Source: Peptoniphilus_E sp964345555
Lineage (GTDB): Bacteria; Bacillota; Clostridia; Tissierellales; Peptoniphilaceae
Length of the DNA stretch: 41,434 nucleotides
Assembly (NCBI GenBank): GCA_964345555.1
Contig: CAYFRD010000011.1
Span: forward strand, 1 to 41,434
Direction: 5' to 3'
Positions 31,558 to 40,180 of this stretch are shown here, one piece after another (within the stretch, counting starts at the first letter, position 1; each line of letters opens with the position of its first letter). A model generated the notes under the pieces. The model was not told the DNA's origin. It saw only the letters and a list, made by a program, of their open reading frames with translations, and searched no databases. The position numbers and the translations under genes are program-made.

Positions 31558-32970
31558 TTGAAGAAAGGGTTCATATCAAGCTTATTGACATTTTTACTAA
31601 TACTTACGATTATACCTTCGTTTAATATCTATGCAGATGAAGTTACCGACTTAGAACCAGTTGTCAACACTAATTTGGAACCCGTGGTCAAATCTATGGA
31701 GACAGTGAATGTAGAATTCATAGAACCTGTTAACAAAGTCATGGAAGGCTTAAGTACAAGAGCCTATCCCCTTAGAGGAAATTCTGTGGAAATTCGCTCT
31801 TTTGATGATTTAAAGCCACATTTGGAATACAAAGCTGTACAAAAAAGTAAAGACAGCAAAGATTTAATTGAGAGATTAGTTTTAAAGGGCGGCAATTATG
31901 AAATTGTTGCAAGCTTTGAAATTGATTTATCTGATTCCTTTTTCAGGGGTAAGGAAAAAGCTATAAGATATGGCTTAATATCCACAACGGAAGAAATTTT
32001 AATAAGGGGCAATGGAAATACCATATCCTTTAGGCAAGATGAAGCCGTGGCACTTTTCGGCATTGTGAATTCCCCCGCCTATACAATTGAAAATTTGAAG
32101 ATAGAATATCCGGGCAATGTAGCAGGTTTTGCCTTTGCACAAGTGTTACAATCGGAGCGTACAGACACGGGACTTGCAACAGCCAATGGAATTGTAAAAG
32201 ACATTGAGGTTAGAGTAGGCGGAAATGTTACACCGCTAATTGCTATCGGATATGAAAAGGATTCTGTAAACTTTGTGGGCACGTATAGTGGTGTAATATC
32301 TTCAGGTTTTTCGTGGTACATTGAAAATTCCAATGTGGAAAATATAAATATAAATGTTGTCGGCAATATCGGTAACACCCAAAGACCTATGGAAGAAAAA
32401 GACATGGTAGCAGCTTATGGCTTCACTCATCATTTCGAAAATGTATTTTATTCGGACATATATAATTCTCAAACATGGAATGAATTGCACTACAATGGCA
32501 ACCCCGGTGTTTTAAAAGATGCCGGACATATTATAGGATTGAATATAAATGTCGGCGGCAATATTCAGGCATATGGAAATAATGCAGGATATTCCGCCGG
32601 CGTAGGGCAAGATATGTCTAATGCGTGGATGGAAAATATTCATCTTAAAATAAAGGGAGATATAATTACCGACTTGGAGGGAAAAAGCACACCTATGGAA
32701 CAATCCTACTGTGCTCCCTATGCCTTCGGATTTTCTGATGAATTGATGAATTTGACGGATTCCACGTTAGAAGTGAACAACATAATATTTAACAGTGCTG
32801 ATTTACCTCAATCATCTAATCTTGTCATTTTAGGGGCCATGGCAAATAAAAACTCAAAGGGTAACTACATAAATATCAAGAATAATATTGTAAACGTTAA
32901 AGATAAGATTGAAGGAAAATCAAATCAAACCATTTTGGCATCTGTAGGATTTGGAACTCAAATGGTGTGA
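31558..32970 (+). CDS. N-terminal fragment of an SLH surface protein
   Basis: About 470 residues. The signal peptide (KKGFISSLLTFLLILTIIP, cleavage near IYA) is followed by a Glu/Val-rich spacer (LEPVVNTNLEPVV) and then a long beta-helix-like region with recurring (V/I)GGN(V/I) turns (IEVRVGGNVTP, INVGGNIQAYG). I prefer TTG 31558 as start because AAGGAG ends 9 nt before it; ATG 31549 touches that site. The frame ends by frameshift at about 32966, not at a natural domain end. Adding an A to the AAA at 32960-32962 joins it to the next frame as TQNGVNGVICIHEKG. Confidence 0.75.
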   Translation: MKKGFISSLLTFLLILTIIPSFNIYADEVTDLEPVVNTNLEPVVKSMETVNVEFIEPVNKVMEGLSTRAYPLRGNSVEIRSFDDLKPHLEYKAVQKSKDSKDLIERLVLKGGNYEIVASFEIDLSDSFFRGKEKAIRYGLISTTEEILIRGNGNTISFRQDEAVALFGIVNSPAYTIENLKIEYPGNVAGFAFAQVLQSERTDTGLATANGIVKDIEVRVGGNVTPLIAIGYEKDSVNFVGTYSGVISSGFSWYIENSNVENININVVGNIGNTQRPMEEKDMVAAYGFTHHFENVFYSDIYNSQTWNELHYNGNPGVLKDAGHIIGLNINVGGNIQAYGNNAGYSAGVGQDMSNAWMENIHLKIKGDIITDLEGKSTPMEQSYCAPYAFGFSDELMNLTDSTLEVNNIIFNSADLPQSSNLVILGAMANKNSKGNYINIKNNIVNVKDKIEGKSNQTILASVGFGTQMV

Positions 32971-34412
32971 ATGGAGTAATTTGTATACACGAGAAGGGAG
33001 ACAACAGATATGATGTAGGGCAAATCTATTTAGAAAGCGGTAAACACATATCCTTTAATACTCTGGGCAAGAAATGGCGTACCGGACAAAATTCAATAAG
33101 TGGGAAAATATTGCCGGAATCATCTTTAAAAAACAATATAGTTAGGATCGGTGATATAAAAATCACGGCAACATCAGGAAACATATATGCTTCCCTGTTG
33201 ATGTATAATGCAAGCAATGCTAAAAACAATACCTTGAATTATGGAAACATAGATATAAAATGCAACAAAACATATTTTTATGGCATGGGTAACTTGCAAA
33301 ACAAGCAACCGGAAGGAAATTTTCATGAAAATATAGCAGAAAACAATTACATCACCATGAAGAACTTAAATATTGAAACGGAAGAAGCACCTTTTATTTC
33401 ATTAATGGCATGTAACCAACACAAGGAACAGAAACTTAGGAATTGTACAGTAAAGTCAGGCAGAGTTAATGTTAAGTTAAATGGGAATGAAGAAAGTTAT
33501 ATTGGAGGAATTGCAGCTATTTCTAATGAAATTATAGATTCCTGTAGAGTTTTTTTAGATTCTGTAAAAATAGAAAATACAGGGAATAAAAATATCTATT
33601 TTGGGTTGGGTGCAGCGAGGGCGAATGATACAACGATAAAGAATTCAGGAGTTTTTGTAGATGGCGGTATAGATGTACAAAGCAAAAGGTTGTATGGTGG
33701 AGGATTTATAGGTTTTGCCAAAAAATCGACCATTGAAGACAATGATTTGCAAGTAGACGGAAAGAGTAGCATCAAATTGGAAAATGGAGTGTATGGCGGA
33801 TTTTACGGTTGGTTTGCCGATTCAACAAGCAGGGACAATTCCTCATTGATTTTGAATGATTTTGTACCCTTTGCAGGATATGCCAAAGGAGGAATTATTA
33901 CAGGAGCAGCTCATTATGTAAAGGGAAAAGCGCCTCAATACCTTTCCGGACTACTCGGGGGCGGGAAAAACGATCCCAGGATAATCAATTCAACTTTATT
34001 GGTGGAAAAGGAATTTGAAGACACCATACTCTATCGTAAGGAATCAATCTCCGAAGATAGCGGAGATAATTACCTGGTAGTCGTAGATGGCGGTAGTGAT
34101 TTCAACAGGACAGCTTATGCAGTAGCGGAAACTGTTTCAACATCAGAGGAAATGGGAAAGGAAATTCCCGTGTTTAAAAAGATAGGTGAGCCCATAGGAA
34201 AAATCAATATCAAAAGCAGAACTTTTCAAGAGCGATATTGGAATACTGACGTAGCACCCTATGAAGTTGGAAATGAAGAAAATAATTTTGATTACATGAT
34301 AAAAAATCAAGCAGGGCAAATAAATGCATTCGCATTGACAGCAATAAAATTGTATCTGCTGACGGAACAAAAGCAAATTTGCATGATTACTATCACAGAC
34401 ATGCGGGTTTGA
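32967..34412 (+). CDS. Middle fragment of SLH surface protein 2
   Basis: About 481 codons, all of repetitive beta-helix character (KNNIVRIGDIKIT, NNTLNYGNIDIKC, KLRNCTVKSGRVNVKL). No ribosome-binding site or signal peptide stands at its first codon (GTG), which lies inside the end of the preceding frame. It ends by frameshift near 34343-34412. No catalytic motif is seen; it looks structural or adhesive. Confidence 0.65.
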   Translation: MNGVICIHEKGDNRYDVGQIYLESGKHISFNTLGKKWRTGQNSISGKILPESSLKNNIVRIGDIKITATSGNIYASLLMYNASNAKNNTLNYGNIDIKCNKTYFYGMGNLQNKQPEGNFHENIAENNYITMKNLNIETEEAPFISLMACNQHKEQKLRNCTVKSGRVNVKLNGNEESYIGGIAAISNEIIDSCRVFLDSVKIENTGNKNIYFGLGAARANDTTIKNSGVFVDGGIDVQSKRLYGGGFIGFAKKSTIEDNDLQVDGKSSIKLENGVYGGFYGWFADSTSRDNSSLILNDFVPFAGYAKGGIITGAAHYVKGKAPQYLSGLLGGGKNDPRIINSTLLVEKEFEDTILYRKESISEDSGDNYLVVVDGGSDFNRTAYAVAETVSTSEEMGKEIPVFKKIGEPIGKINIKSRTFQERYWNTDVAPYEVGNEENNFDYMIKNQAGQINAFALTAIKLYLLTEQKQICMITITDMRV

Positions 34413-35251
34413 TGTCAGAAACAGGTATAGTGTACGATTTACTTGGCATAAGGGGAGATTCAACAGATGAAAAAGACAATCCCACAGACCCTATAAATCC
34501 AAAAATCCCCATTATTCCGCTGAAGCCTATAGTATATGAAAGACCGAATAGCTCTGTACAAGGATCACTTATGATCACTTCACTGAATAAAAATGATCAC
34601 TATCAATACTTAATAAGTTATGAAGATCAAACTTTCAGAGCGGAAAACAATATGACAAGGCAAGAAGTTACAGTGATGTTTTCAAGATTATTGGAAAACA
34701 GACCGGAAAAAGGCAGAATTTACAGTAGAGATTACGAGGATATACCTGACAGCTTGTGGTCGGCAACAGCAATAAGTTATATGAGTAATTTGGGAATAAT
34801 AAAGGGATATCCAGACGGAAAATTCAAACCTGACGGAAGTATAACGAGAGCGGAGTTTGCAGCAATAGCATCGAGATTTGATAATTTAACTGCAGGAGAT
34901 AATACATTTGTAGACGTGAGCGCAGATCACTGGGCATATGATTCAATAAAAAAAGCTGCCGGAGCAGGATGGATATCAGGGTACCCCGACGGGAGCTTCA
35001 AACCGGATCAACCCATAACTAGAGCCGAAGTCGTGACAATAACCAACAGAATGCTCAACAGATATGCAGATAAAGATTATGTTGAGAGCCACAGAGACAG
35101 AATAATAAATTATATAGATATGTATAATACCCACTGGGCATATTATCCCATAGTTGAAGCGACAAACGGTCATGAATTCACCAGAAAGTCTAATGGAAAG
35201 GATGAACTTTGGTCAGATATAACGGGCAAATCCTTTGTATATAATAAATAG
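34379..35251 (+). CDS. C-terminal SLH-domain fragment of surface protein 2
   Basis: About 290 codons. After a Pro-rich linker (DPINPKIPIIPLKP) come SLH modules: a divergent first one (YEDQTFRAENNMTRQEV), a second with GYPDGKFKPDGSITRAEFAA, and a third with GYPDGSFKPDQPITRAEVVT. SLH domains bind pyruvylated wall polysaccharide and hold proteins at the surface. The first codon listed is TTG without a ribosome-binding site; the frame continues upstream to at least 34343 in the repaired gene. A terminator follows 50 bp after the stop. Confidence 0.75.
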   Translation: MHDYYHRHAGLMSETGIVYDLLGIRGDSTDEKDNPTDPINPKIPIIPLKPIVYERPNSSVQGSLMITSLNKNDHYQYLISYEDQTFRAENNMTRQEVTVMFSRLLENRPEKGRIYSRDYEDIPDSLWSATAISYMSNLGIIKGYPDGKFKPDGSITRAEFAAIASRFDNLTAGDNTFVDVSADHWAYDSIKKAAGAGWISGYPDGSFKPDQPITRAEVVTITNRMLNRYADKDYVESHRDRIINYIDMYNTHWAYYPIVEATNGHEFTRKSNGKDELWSDITGKSFVYNK

Positions 35252-35301
35252 ACATTTGCATTTTTAAATTATTAAAATAATTTGAATAAGTATTTACAGT
35301 T

Positions 35302-35333
35302 AACCCCGGTTAAAATCTTACCGGGGTTTATTT
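35302..35333 (+). terminator. Terminator of SLH gene 2
   Basis: AACCCCGGT/ACCGGGGTT stem with a 9-nt loop, followed by TATTTG. Confidence 0.85.
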
Positions 35334-35374
35334 GTGTTTAAAAATATATATTTATGAGGTTTATATTAAAAATT

Positions 35375-35401
35375 AGAACCCTTTAGTTAACAAAGGGTTC
35401 T
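35375..35401 (-). terminator. Terminator of the 35410 gene
   Basis: 10-bp stem AGAACCCTTT/AAAGGGTTCT with a 7-nt loop. On minus it exits into AATTTTTAAT. It starts just after the stop codon of the SLH-tailed gene. Confidence 0.8.
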
Positions 35402-35409
35402 TTCCATCT

Positions 35410-36637
35410 CTATTTAAAAATTGAGTTGTAAATTAAGTGAATCGCTTCTTCTAAGGTCATATGGGCGTCGGGTGCTGCATCATTAAAGTCGTAGATTGAT
35501 AATCCCTTTGCCATGTAGTAATATGCGCGATAGTCTGCAGGAATTTTGCCTGAATCGGTNNNNNNNNNNNNNNNNNNNNNNNNNNNNNNNNNNNNNNNNN
35601 NNNNNNNNNNNNNNNNNNNNNNNNNNNNNNNNNNNNNNNNNNNNNNNNNNNNNNNNNNNGTAGTACAGGCTGTATACGTAGGTTTCTTTGTCACGTTTGT
35701 TCAGAGATGATGATTCCAATTTCAAGTCCCTTAAATCAAAGTTATTTTGGGCGAATTTCTTAACTTCATCCAATGATTTAACACCTTTGATTTTGACTAT
35801 TTCCTTCTTTTCCGTGGGTGTTAGACCGGCATCTTCTGAGGTTGCAGCTTCATCTGCAGCGGCACCTTTTCCATTTTCGCCGGCATAATTATTGTAAATG
35901 GGGTCTGTGATGAATTTCGATGAAATTGCATCCAGTTCCAGAGATTTTTTAAGCTGAACATAAGCCGGCACATATCCGATGTTGTCCGAGTCGGTGTACT
36001 TCAAGAAATAGCTCAAATACATAGGGTTATCCTTTAATATTATTTTCATGGCTTCGTCTTTTGATATGGCTTTATCCTTTGATGGGAATTTGTCATCGGT
36101 GTAGTATGAGCTGGAATAAGTTCTTGAGTAATTTGACAGGGTTTTGGAGCCTAAATATATTGTCATTGAAATGGTGTCGTTGTGGACATCAATGCCATTT
36201 ACCACCCTCGTGTACAAAAGCGTGGCTCTTGCTGCGGCAATGTTGATGTTGAGTTCTTGCAATTTGTATTTATGTAGCAGATTGGGGTCAATCTTCTTCA
36301 GATAGATTTCAGCTTGTTTTTTGATTGAATCCTTACCCTTCAGGATTATTTTGTCTTCAGTTTCACCATCGTGAAAATAGTCTATTATATTGCCTTTGCT
36401 GTCGGTCATTACATTGATATTTTCATTGCTATTTGACCAATTGTAGTAAATAGTTTTAAAACCTTGTTCGTTAGTGCTTGAGGAAATATTGAAATCTTTA
36501 AAATCATCTGATATGTCGAAGATTTTTTTAATTCTTACTATATTTGCATCATTTTCTTCTTCGGAAGATGCAAAAGCGTAATTTGTTCCGGCAATTATAA
36601 ATGCTAGAATAAGTGCCAGAAATATTATTTTTTTCAT
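35410..36637 (-). CDS. SLH-tailed YcdB/YcdC-type secreted protein, interrupted by a gap
   Basis: Signal peptide MKKIIFLALILAFIIAG with cleavage near AFA. Then a YcdB/YcdC-like region: a PepSY-like unit (WSNSNENINVMTDSKGNI), then GKDSIKKQAEIYLKKIDP and a second unit beginning KSLDEVKKFAQNNFDL. After the 100-N gap the tail IPADYRAYYYMAKGLSIYDF...LEEAIHLIYN is an SLH domain. ATG 36637 follows AGGAGG; an open frame 8 codons longer would overlap that site. The 100 Ns are a scaffold placeholder, so the reading frame and length across the gap are unknown and the apparent frame change means nothing. The function of YcdB/YcdC proteins is unknown. Confidence 0.78.
35560..35659. other. Assembly gap (100 N)
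   Basis: Exactly 100 undetermined bases, the conventional placeholder for a gap of unknown size, inside the SLH-tailed gene. Repeated SLH-coding DNA may have stopped assembly. Confidence 0.95.
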
Positions 36638-36762
36638 AATCTTACCTCCTTGTGAGAACATTATACCCGATTTAGCATGAAAGTGTTTTACAATAGGGTT
36701 AAAATATTGTTAAATCTTGTTTAAATTTTGTGTGAATTTTGAGAAATGTTTAAAATTAAAAC

Positions 36763-36827
36763 AAAAAACCTTTCCTCCGGTAGTTAATCTACATATAGAG
36801 AATTACTAACTCGTTCAAAGGTTTTTT
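36763..36827 (-). terminator. Terminator of the rpiR-peptidase unit
   Basis: 11-bp outer stem AAAAAACCTTT/AAAGGTTTTTT with a long interior that also pairs in part. It is T-rich on both exits, so may work both ways; it lies 24 bp past the peptidase stop on minus. Confidence 0.75.
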
Positions 36828-36850
36828 ATATTTTATTTATTTTTAAATAT

Positions 36851-37861
36851 TTATAAACTTAAATCCAAATTTTTTAAATTATCCTTTAGTGAATAGAATA
36901 CTCTGCCATCATAGGATGTAGTGGATTCAGCGTGAAAAAGAGAACTGATTATGGACTCCTCAATGCAGTCCGCTGTTGCCATAAAAGCATTTTCCAAATC
37001 GTCGTCTGTTATTCTTTCTGTGGAATTATAAGTTGTGGAGAAAGCGAGAGCAATATCTCCGCTTCCGTGTCCGAGGTATGAACCCACTCTGCCAAGACCC
37101 ACAGCAGCTCTTGCAGATATTCTCCTTAGCTGTCTGCTGTCCGCTGGGATATCCGTGGCTATTACCATAATAATTGAGCCGTTGTCCCTTTCAGTTTTTT
37201 GGTTTTTAAAAGCGGCATACATTTTTTTTCCGATGAAATTATCTTTTATGCGCAGGTGCTTAACTGAACCGAAGTTTGAAAGCACCAAAGTGCCGAGAGT
37301 ATATTCTCTTTCGTTTATATTTATAATACGGGATGCGGAACCTATGCCGCCTTTGAGTCCCATGCATACCATGCCTTTACCTGCTCCCACAGCTCCCTCT
37401 TCAAAATCCGCGGATGCTGTGTCGATTGCTTCATAGACGTGTTTTTTATCAATGCTGATATCTCTTGCGTAGTTAATTCTGAAATCGTTGCATTCCATGA
37501 CTATGTTATTGGGTCCGCCGGCTGTGGTTCCCAAGTCGGGATAGTGATCCACCATGTATTGGACTGAGCAATCGAGAACTCTGCCCACTGCGAAAGTGTT
37601 GGTCAGAAGAATAGGAGTTTCAATATTGCCCAGTTCTTCCACTTGCAACAGTCCTGCACTCTTTCCATATCCGTTAAAAACTGTAAGTCCGGCTTCAAGT
37701 TTGTTGTTGAAAGTATCTTCATTGGGGATTATGGAACTGACGCCGGTCTTGTGCTTGTCTGTATTTATGGTACTGTGTCCCACCTTTACACCCTTCACGT
37801 CTGTAATCTTGTTGAGTTTTCCCTTTTTAAAATCTCCGAAATCATAATTTAAAACGCCCAT
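36851..37861 (-). CDS. P1 family peptidase (DmpA/BapA-type aminopeptidase)
   Basis: 336 residues, normal for the DmpA family (MEROPS P1/S58). Family blocks in order: ITDVKGVKVGHST near residue 18-30, NTFAVGRVLD, the Gly-rich GAVGAGKGMVCMGLKGGIGSAS region, and the autocleavage site in DNGSIIMVIATD near residue 230, where cleavage between Gly and Ser frees the catalytic Ser. Known members remove N-terminal residues or D-/beta-amino acids from small peptides. The 8-bp gap from the rpiR gene, and ATG 37861 after AGGAGG, put both in one operon. Physiological substrate is unknown. Confidence 0.93.
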   Translation of the reverse strand: MGVLNYDFGDFKKGKLNKITDVKGVKVGHSTINTDKHKTGVSSIIPNEDTFNNKLEAGLTVFNGYGKSAGLLQVEELGNIETPILLTNTFAVGRVLDCSVQYMVDHYPDLGTTAGGPNNIVMECNDFRINYARDISIDKKHVYEAIDTASADFEEGAVGAGKGMVCMGLKGGIGSASRIININEREYTLGTLVLSNFGSVKHLRIKDNFIGKKMYAAFKNQKTERDNGSIIMVIATDIPADSRQLRRISARAAVGLGRVGSYLGHGSGDIALAFSTTYNSTERITDDDLENAFMATADCIEESIISSLFHAESTTSYDGRVFYSLKDNLKNLDLSL

Positions 37862-37869
37862 TTATCCTC

Positions 37870-38724
37870 CTAAAAAGTTTCATATAGTTCCATTTTGATC
37901 CAAAAAGCTTCGAAATCTTTCATCTTCTCTTCGGACTTGTCTGCTGATATCTTTGCGATTGAATTTAAAAGCCCTGTTGCAATGCACATTACCGGGATCA
38001 AATTGTCCGAAAAAGATAAAATTTCGCTGTTTATAATCAGCGGTACAGTAGAATACTTAACCAGAGGAGAGGTGTAAGTATCGGTTATGCAAATGGTGTT
38101 TGCCCCCTTGGAATATCCGTACTTATGTAGATTGATGGTGCTCTTGAGATATCTGGGCAGACTTACCGAAAGAACCACATCATATTCGCCTATTTGAGAC
38201 AGCTTGTCGAAATCTCTCCCTTGGTGGTTGATCAGGAAGACATCATCTCTTATCCAACTGAGTCCTATAAACATAAAGTAAGTTACGCAGAAGGAAGTCC
38301 TTGATCCTATGAGGTAAATTCTCCTCGCCTTTGAGAGCAACTTAATTGCTTTTGTATAATTTTCCTGATCCAAGTTGTTTTTTATCCATTTGATGTCATT
38401 GAGGCTTTTATCCACCACCAGATTCAAAGTTTCTATTTCGTTCATTTCATTAGATGTAAGAGAGTGAACCCTTTGAGATAAGGTTATTTTTTCCTTGACA
38501 AAATTTTGAAGGTCCTTTTGAAAGGCTGTGTATCCGTCATATCCCAATACATTTGCGAATCTGATGACGCTGGATTCACTTGTATCTGAGAACTTTGCCA
38601 ATTTCATTGAAGTCAAAAAAATAACGGAATCGAAATTTTTTAAAATATAAAGGGCGATCTTTTTGTGTGTTTTGCTAAAAGTGTTTAAATTGTCATTTAT
38701 AATTTCTAAAATATTTTTATCCAT
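37870..38724 (-). CDS. RpiR/MurR family transcriptional regulator
   Basis: About 284 residues. The N-terminal RpiR helix-turn-helix domain (about 1-80) has the pattern S.TH.KIA.YIL and SSVIRFANVLGYDGYTAFQKDL. The C-terminal SIS domain (about 115-260), normally a sugar-phosphate sensor, contains ARRIYLIGSRTSF and the VVLSVSLPRY switch. ATG 38724 is the conservative start, but the only strong ribosome-binding site (GGAGG) is 25 nt upstream, so the true start may be a non-ATG codon further up. It is co-transcribed with the P1 peptidase and divergent from the M29-like peptidase, so it probably controls both. A peptide-linked rather than sugar ligand is possible. Confidence 0.9.
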   Translation of the reverse strand: MDKNILEIINDNLNTFSKTHKKIALYILKNFDSVIFLTSMKLAKFSDTSESSVIRFANVLGYDGYTAFQKDLQNFVKEKITLSQRVHSLTSNEMNEIETLNLVVDKSLNDIKWIKNNLDQENYTKAIKLLSKARRIYLIGSRTSFCVTYFMFIGLSWIRDDVFLINHQGRDFDKLSQIGEYDVVLSVSLPRYLKSTINLHKYGYSKGANTICITDTYTSPLVKYSTVPLIINSEILSFSDNLIPVMCIATGLLNSIAKISADKSEEKMKDFEAFWIKMELYETF

Positions 38725-39056
38725 AAACAACAGGCAGAAAATTTGCCCTACCTCCAATCTCTTTTATACTATTTTACTATAAAAGTATGAATAAAGATAG
38801 TCAAAAACAATATTTGGAGGAAAAGCTCCGTTATTTTATATAAATGGTTGAAATTATTTTAAAAATGGTGTATTATTTAATTGTCGAAAAATTATATCAA
38901 AATTTTTTGGTAAGATTTAATATTAATGAATGGGTTAATACGTTGAAGGCTATTTTGTGTATTTTATGGTTTATGCACAGAAAAACTCTTCTAAGTAGTA
39001 AGTTGTTAGTTTTGCAGAAAGATTTCTGTGAAAAAAAGAAAAAGAAGGAGATTGCT
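38725..39056. other. Divergent control region of rpiR and the M29-like gene
   Basis: It contains the rpiR promoter. The rest is AT-rich. A frame open from 38844 into the M29-like gene lacks a ribosome-binding site and has no family resemblance, so I treat it as leader, not coding. Confidence 0.5.
38776..38804 (-). promoter_or_regulatory. Promoter of rpiR-peptidase operon
   Basis: On minus: TTGACT, 17-bp spacer, TATAGT. It overlaps an imperfect inverted repeat (ATACTATTTTA with TATAAAAGTAT), a possible site for the regulator itself. Confidence 0.65.
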
Positions 39057-40052
39057 ATGGACAATAGAATAATTGAATGTTTTGAAAGAGCGTATTATAT
39101 TTTAGGAAACTGTATGGCTGTTAAAGAAGGAGAAGAAGTTTTAATAGTTACAGATCCGCAAACAGACATGAGAATGGTTAATGCAATGGCGGGAGCCGCT
39201 CATGCGCTTAAAGCTGAATACGGTGTTTATATGATGCCGATAAGAGGACAAGATAAGGCAACTATATTTCCTAAATCATTGGAACTTGGAATGGAAAAAT
39301 GTGATGTATTCATAGGAATGACCGCATCTTCAGGCGCTGCGATTTACAATAACAGGCTAAAAGAACTTATCAAAGCAAAATCATTAAGAGAATGTTCAAT
39401 AGTTTTAAGAGGAGTGGATAACTTTACAAGAGGCGGAGCGCTTGCGGATTATGATGAAGTTTATAAAGACGGCGAAAAACTTCAAGCAGTTTGGAGAGGT
39501 AAGAAAAAAGCCCATATAACAACTCCTGCCGGAACGGATCTTTATATGGAAATGAATGATATGGAACCCATCATCGAATGCGGTATCGCAAGAAATCCGG
39601 GAGATGCAATGGCTTGGTCTGACGGAGAAGTATCTCTGGGACCTGTTATCGGATCAACTCACGGTACACTGGTTATAGACGGACCTATGGCTTACTATGG
39701 CAAGCCCATAGAACCTGTAGTTTTAAAAATTGAAGGCGGAAAAATCGTAGAAGTAGTAGGCGGAGATCAAACGATCTGCCAACAAATTGAAAAACAAATA
39801 AGAGATATTAAGGACAGCGACAACATCGCTGAAATCGGAATCGGACTAAATAAAAAATCCCTTCTAAACGGAGACTTCGAAGAAGAAAAGAAGGCTTATG
39901 GAACATGCCACATAGCAATGGGCAACGGATTCTATTACGGACAACCTGCACGCTCAACAGTGCATATAGACATGGTACAATACAATCCGACAATTACCTT
40001 TGACGATGAACTAATTGTAAAAGACGGCATAGTAGTTGCAATAGGAGACTGA
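39057..40052 (+). CDS. M29-like aminopeptidase (aminopeptidase T / NicX-like superfamily)
   Basis: 331 residues, soluble. The segment GEEVLIVTDPQTDMRMVNAMAGAAH marks the N-terminal Rossmann-like lobe. The C-terminal lobe carries the metal-ligand pattern of M29 peptidases: Glu in IAEIGIGLN, His in CHIAMGNG, and His-x-Asp in VHIDMVQYN. Members are metal-dependent aminopeptidases, or the related dihydroxypyridine dioxygenases; the peptidase reading is favoured by the neighbouring P1 peptidase. Start ATG 39057 follows AAGGAG; the longer upstream frame is discounted. It is divergent from rpiR. Loss or gain of activity cannot be judged from sequence. Confidence 0.8.
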   Translation: MDNRIIECFERAYYILGNCMAVKEGEEVLIVTDPQTDMRMVNAMAGAAHALKAEYGVYMMPIRGQDKATIFPKSLELGMEKCDVFIGMTASSGAAIYNNRLKELIKAKSLRECSIVLRGVDNFTRGGALADYDEVYKDGEKLQAVWRGKKKAHITTPAGTDLYMEMNDMEPIIECGIARNPGDAMAWSDGEVSLGPVIGSTHGTLVIDGPMAYYGKPIEPVVLKIEGGKIVEVVGGDQTICQQIEKQIRDIKDSDNIAEIGIGLNKKSLLNGDFEEEKKAYGTCHIAMGNGFYYGQPARSTVHIDMVQYNPTITFDDELIVKDGIVVAIGD

Positions 40053-40106
40053 TTAAAAAGCTACATTTAAAGCAAGACTTAATTGAATATAGCTCCTTTC
40101 AAAAGT

Positions 40107-40134
40107 AAAATAGACTCCTTTCGGGGTCTATTTT
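40107..40134 (+). terminator. Terminator of the M29-like gene
   Basis: 12-bp stem AAAATAGACTCC/GGGGTCTATTTT (one G-T pair) with a 4-nt loop. It lies about 55 bp after the stop. Confidence 0.85.
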
Positions 40135-40180
40135 GCTGTTATAATACAAAGAAAATAGATACCATAAAAAGGAGAAAATA

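Larger units (their letters stand above)
31558..35251 (+). pseudogene. Whole frameshifted locus: secreted beta-helix SLH protein 2
   Basis: Three overlapping frames (31558-32970, 32967-34412, 34379-35251) are one gene. Signal peptide, beta-helix and SLH anchor appear in that order and only once. Each join needs a single extra A: near 32960 and near 34343, where it restores FALTANKIVSADGTKANLHDYY. The repaired protein would be about 1,230 residues. It shares its C-terminal plan with the 13387-16987 protein, including a final WAYYPIVEATNGHEF block comparable to WFYWEIVEASNSHHL there. A terminator lies at 35302-35333. One-base under-calls are the simplest explanation; real decay cannot be excluded. 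Confidence 0.72.

Noticed and set aside
35410..35694. Separate 94-codon gene crossing the N gap
   Set aside because: It is the 3' part of the same SLH-tailed gene; the frame difference only reflects the unknown gap length.
38844..39056. N-terminal extension of the M29-like protein
   Set aside because: No ribosome-binding site, no family similarity, and ATG 39057 has AAGGAG in place.
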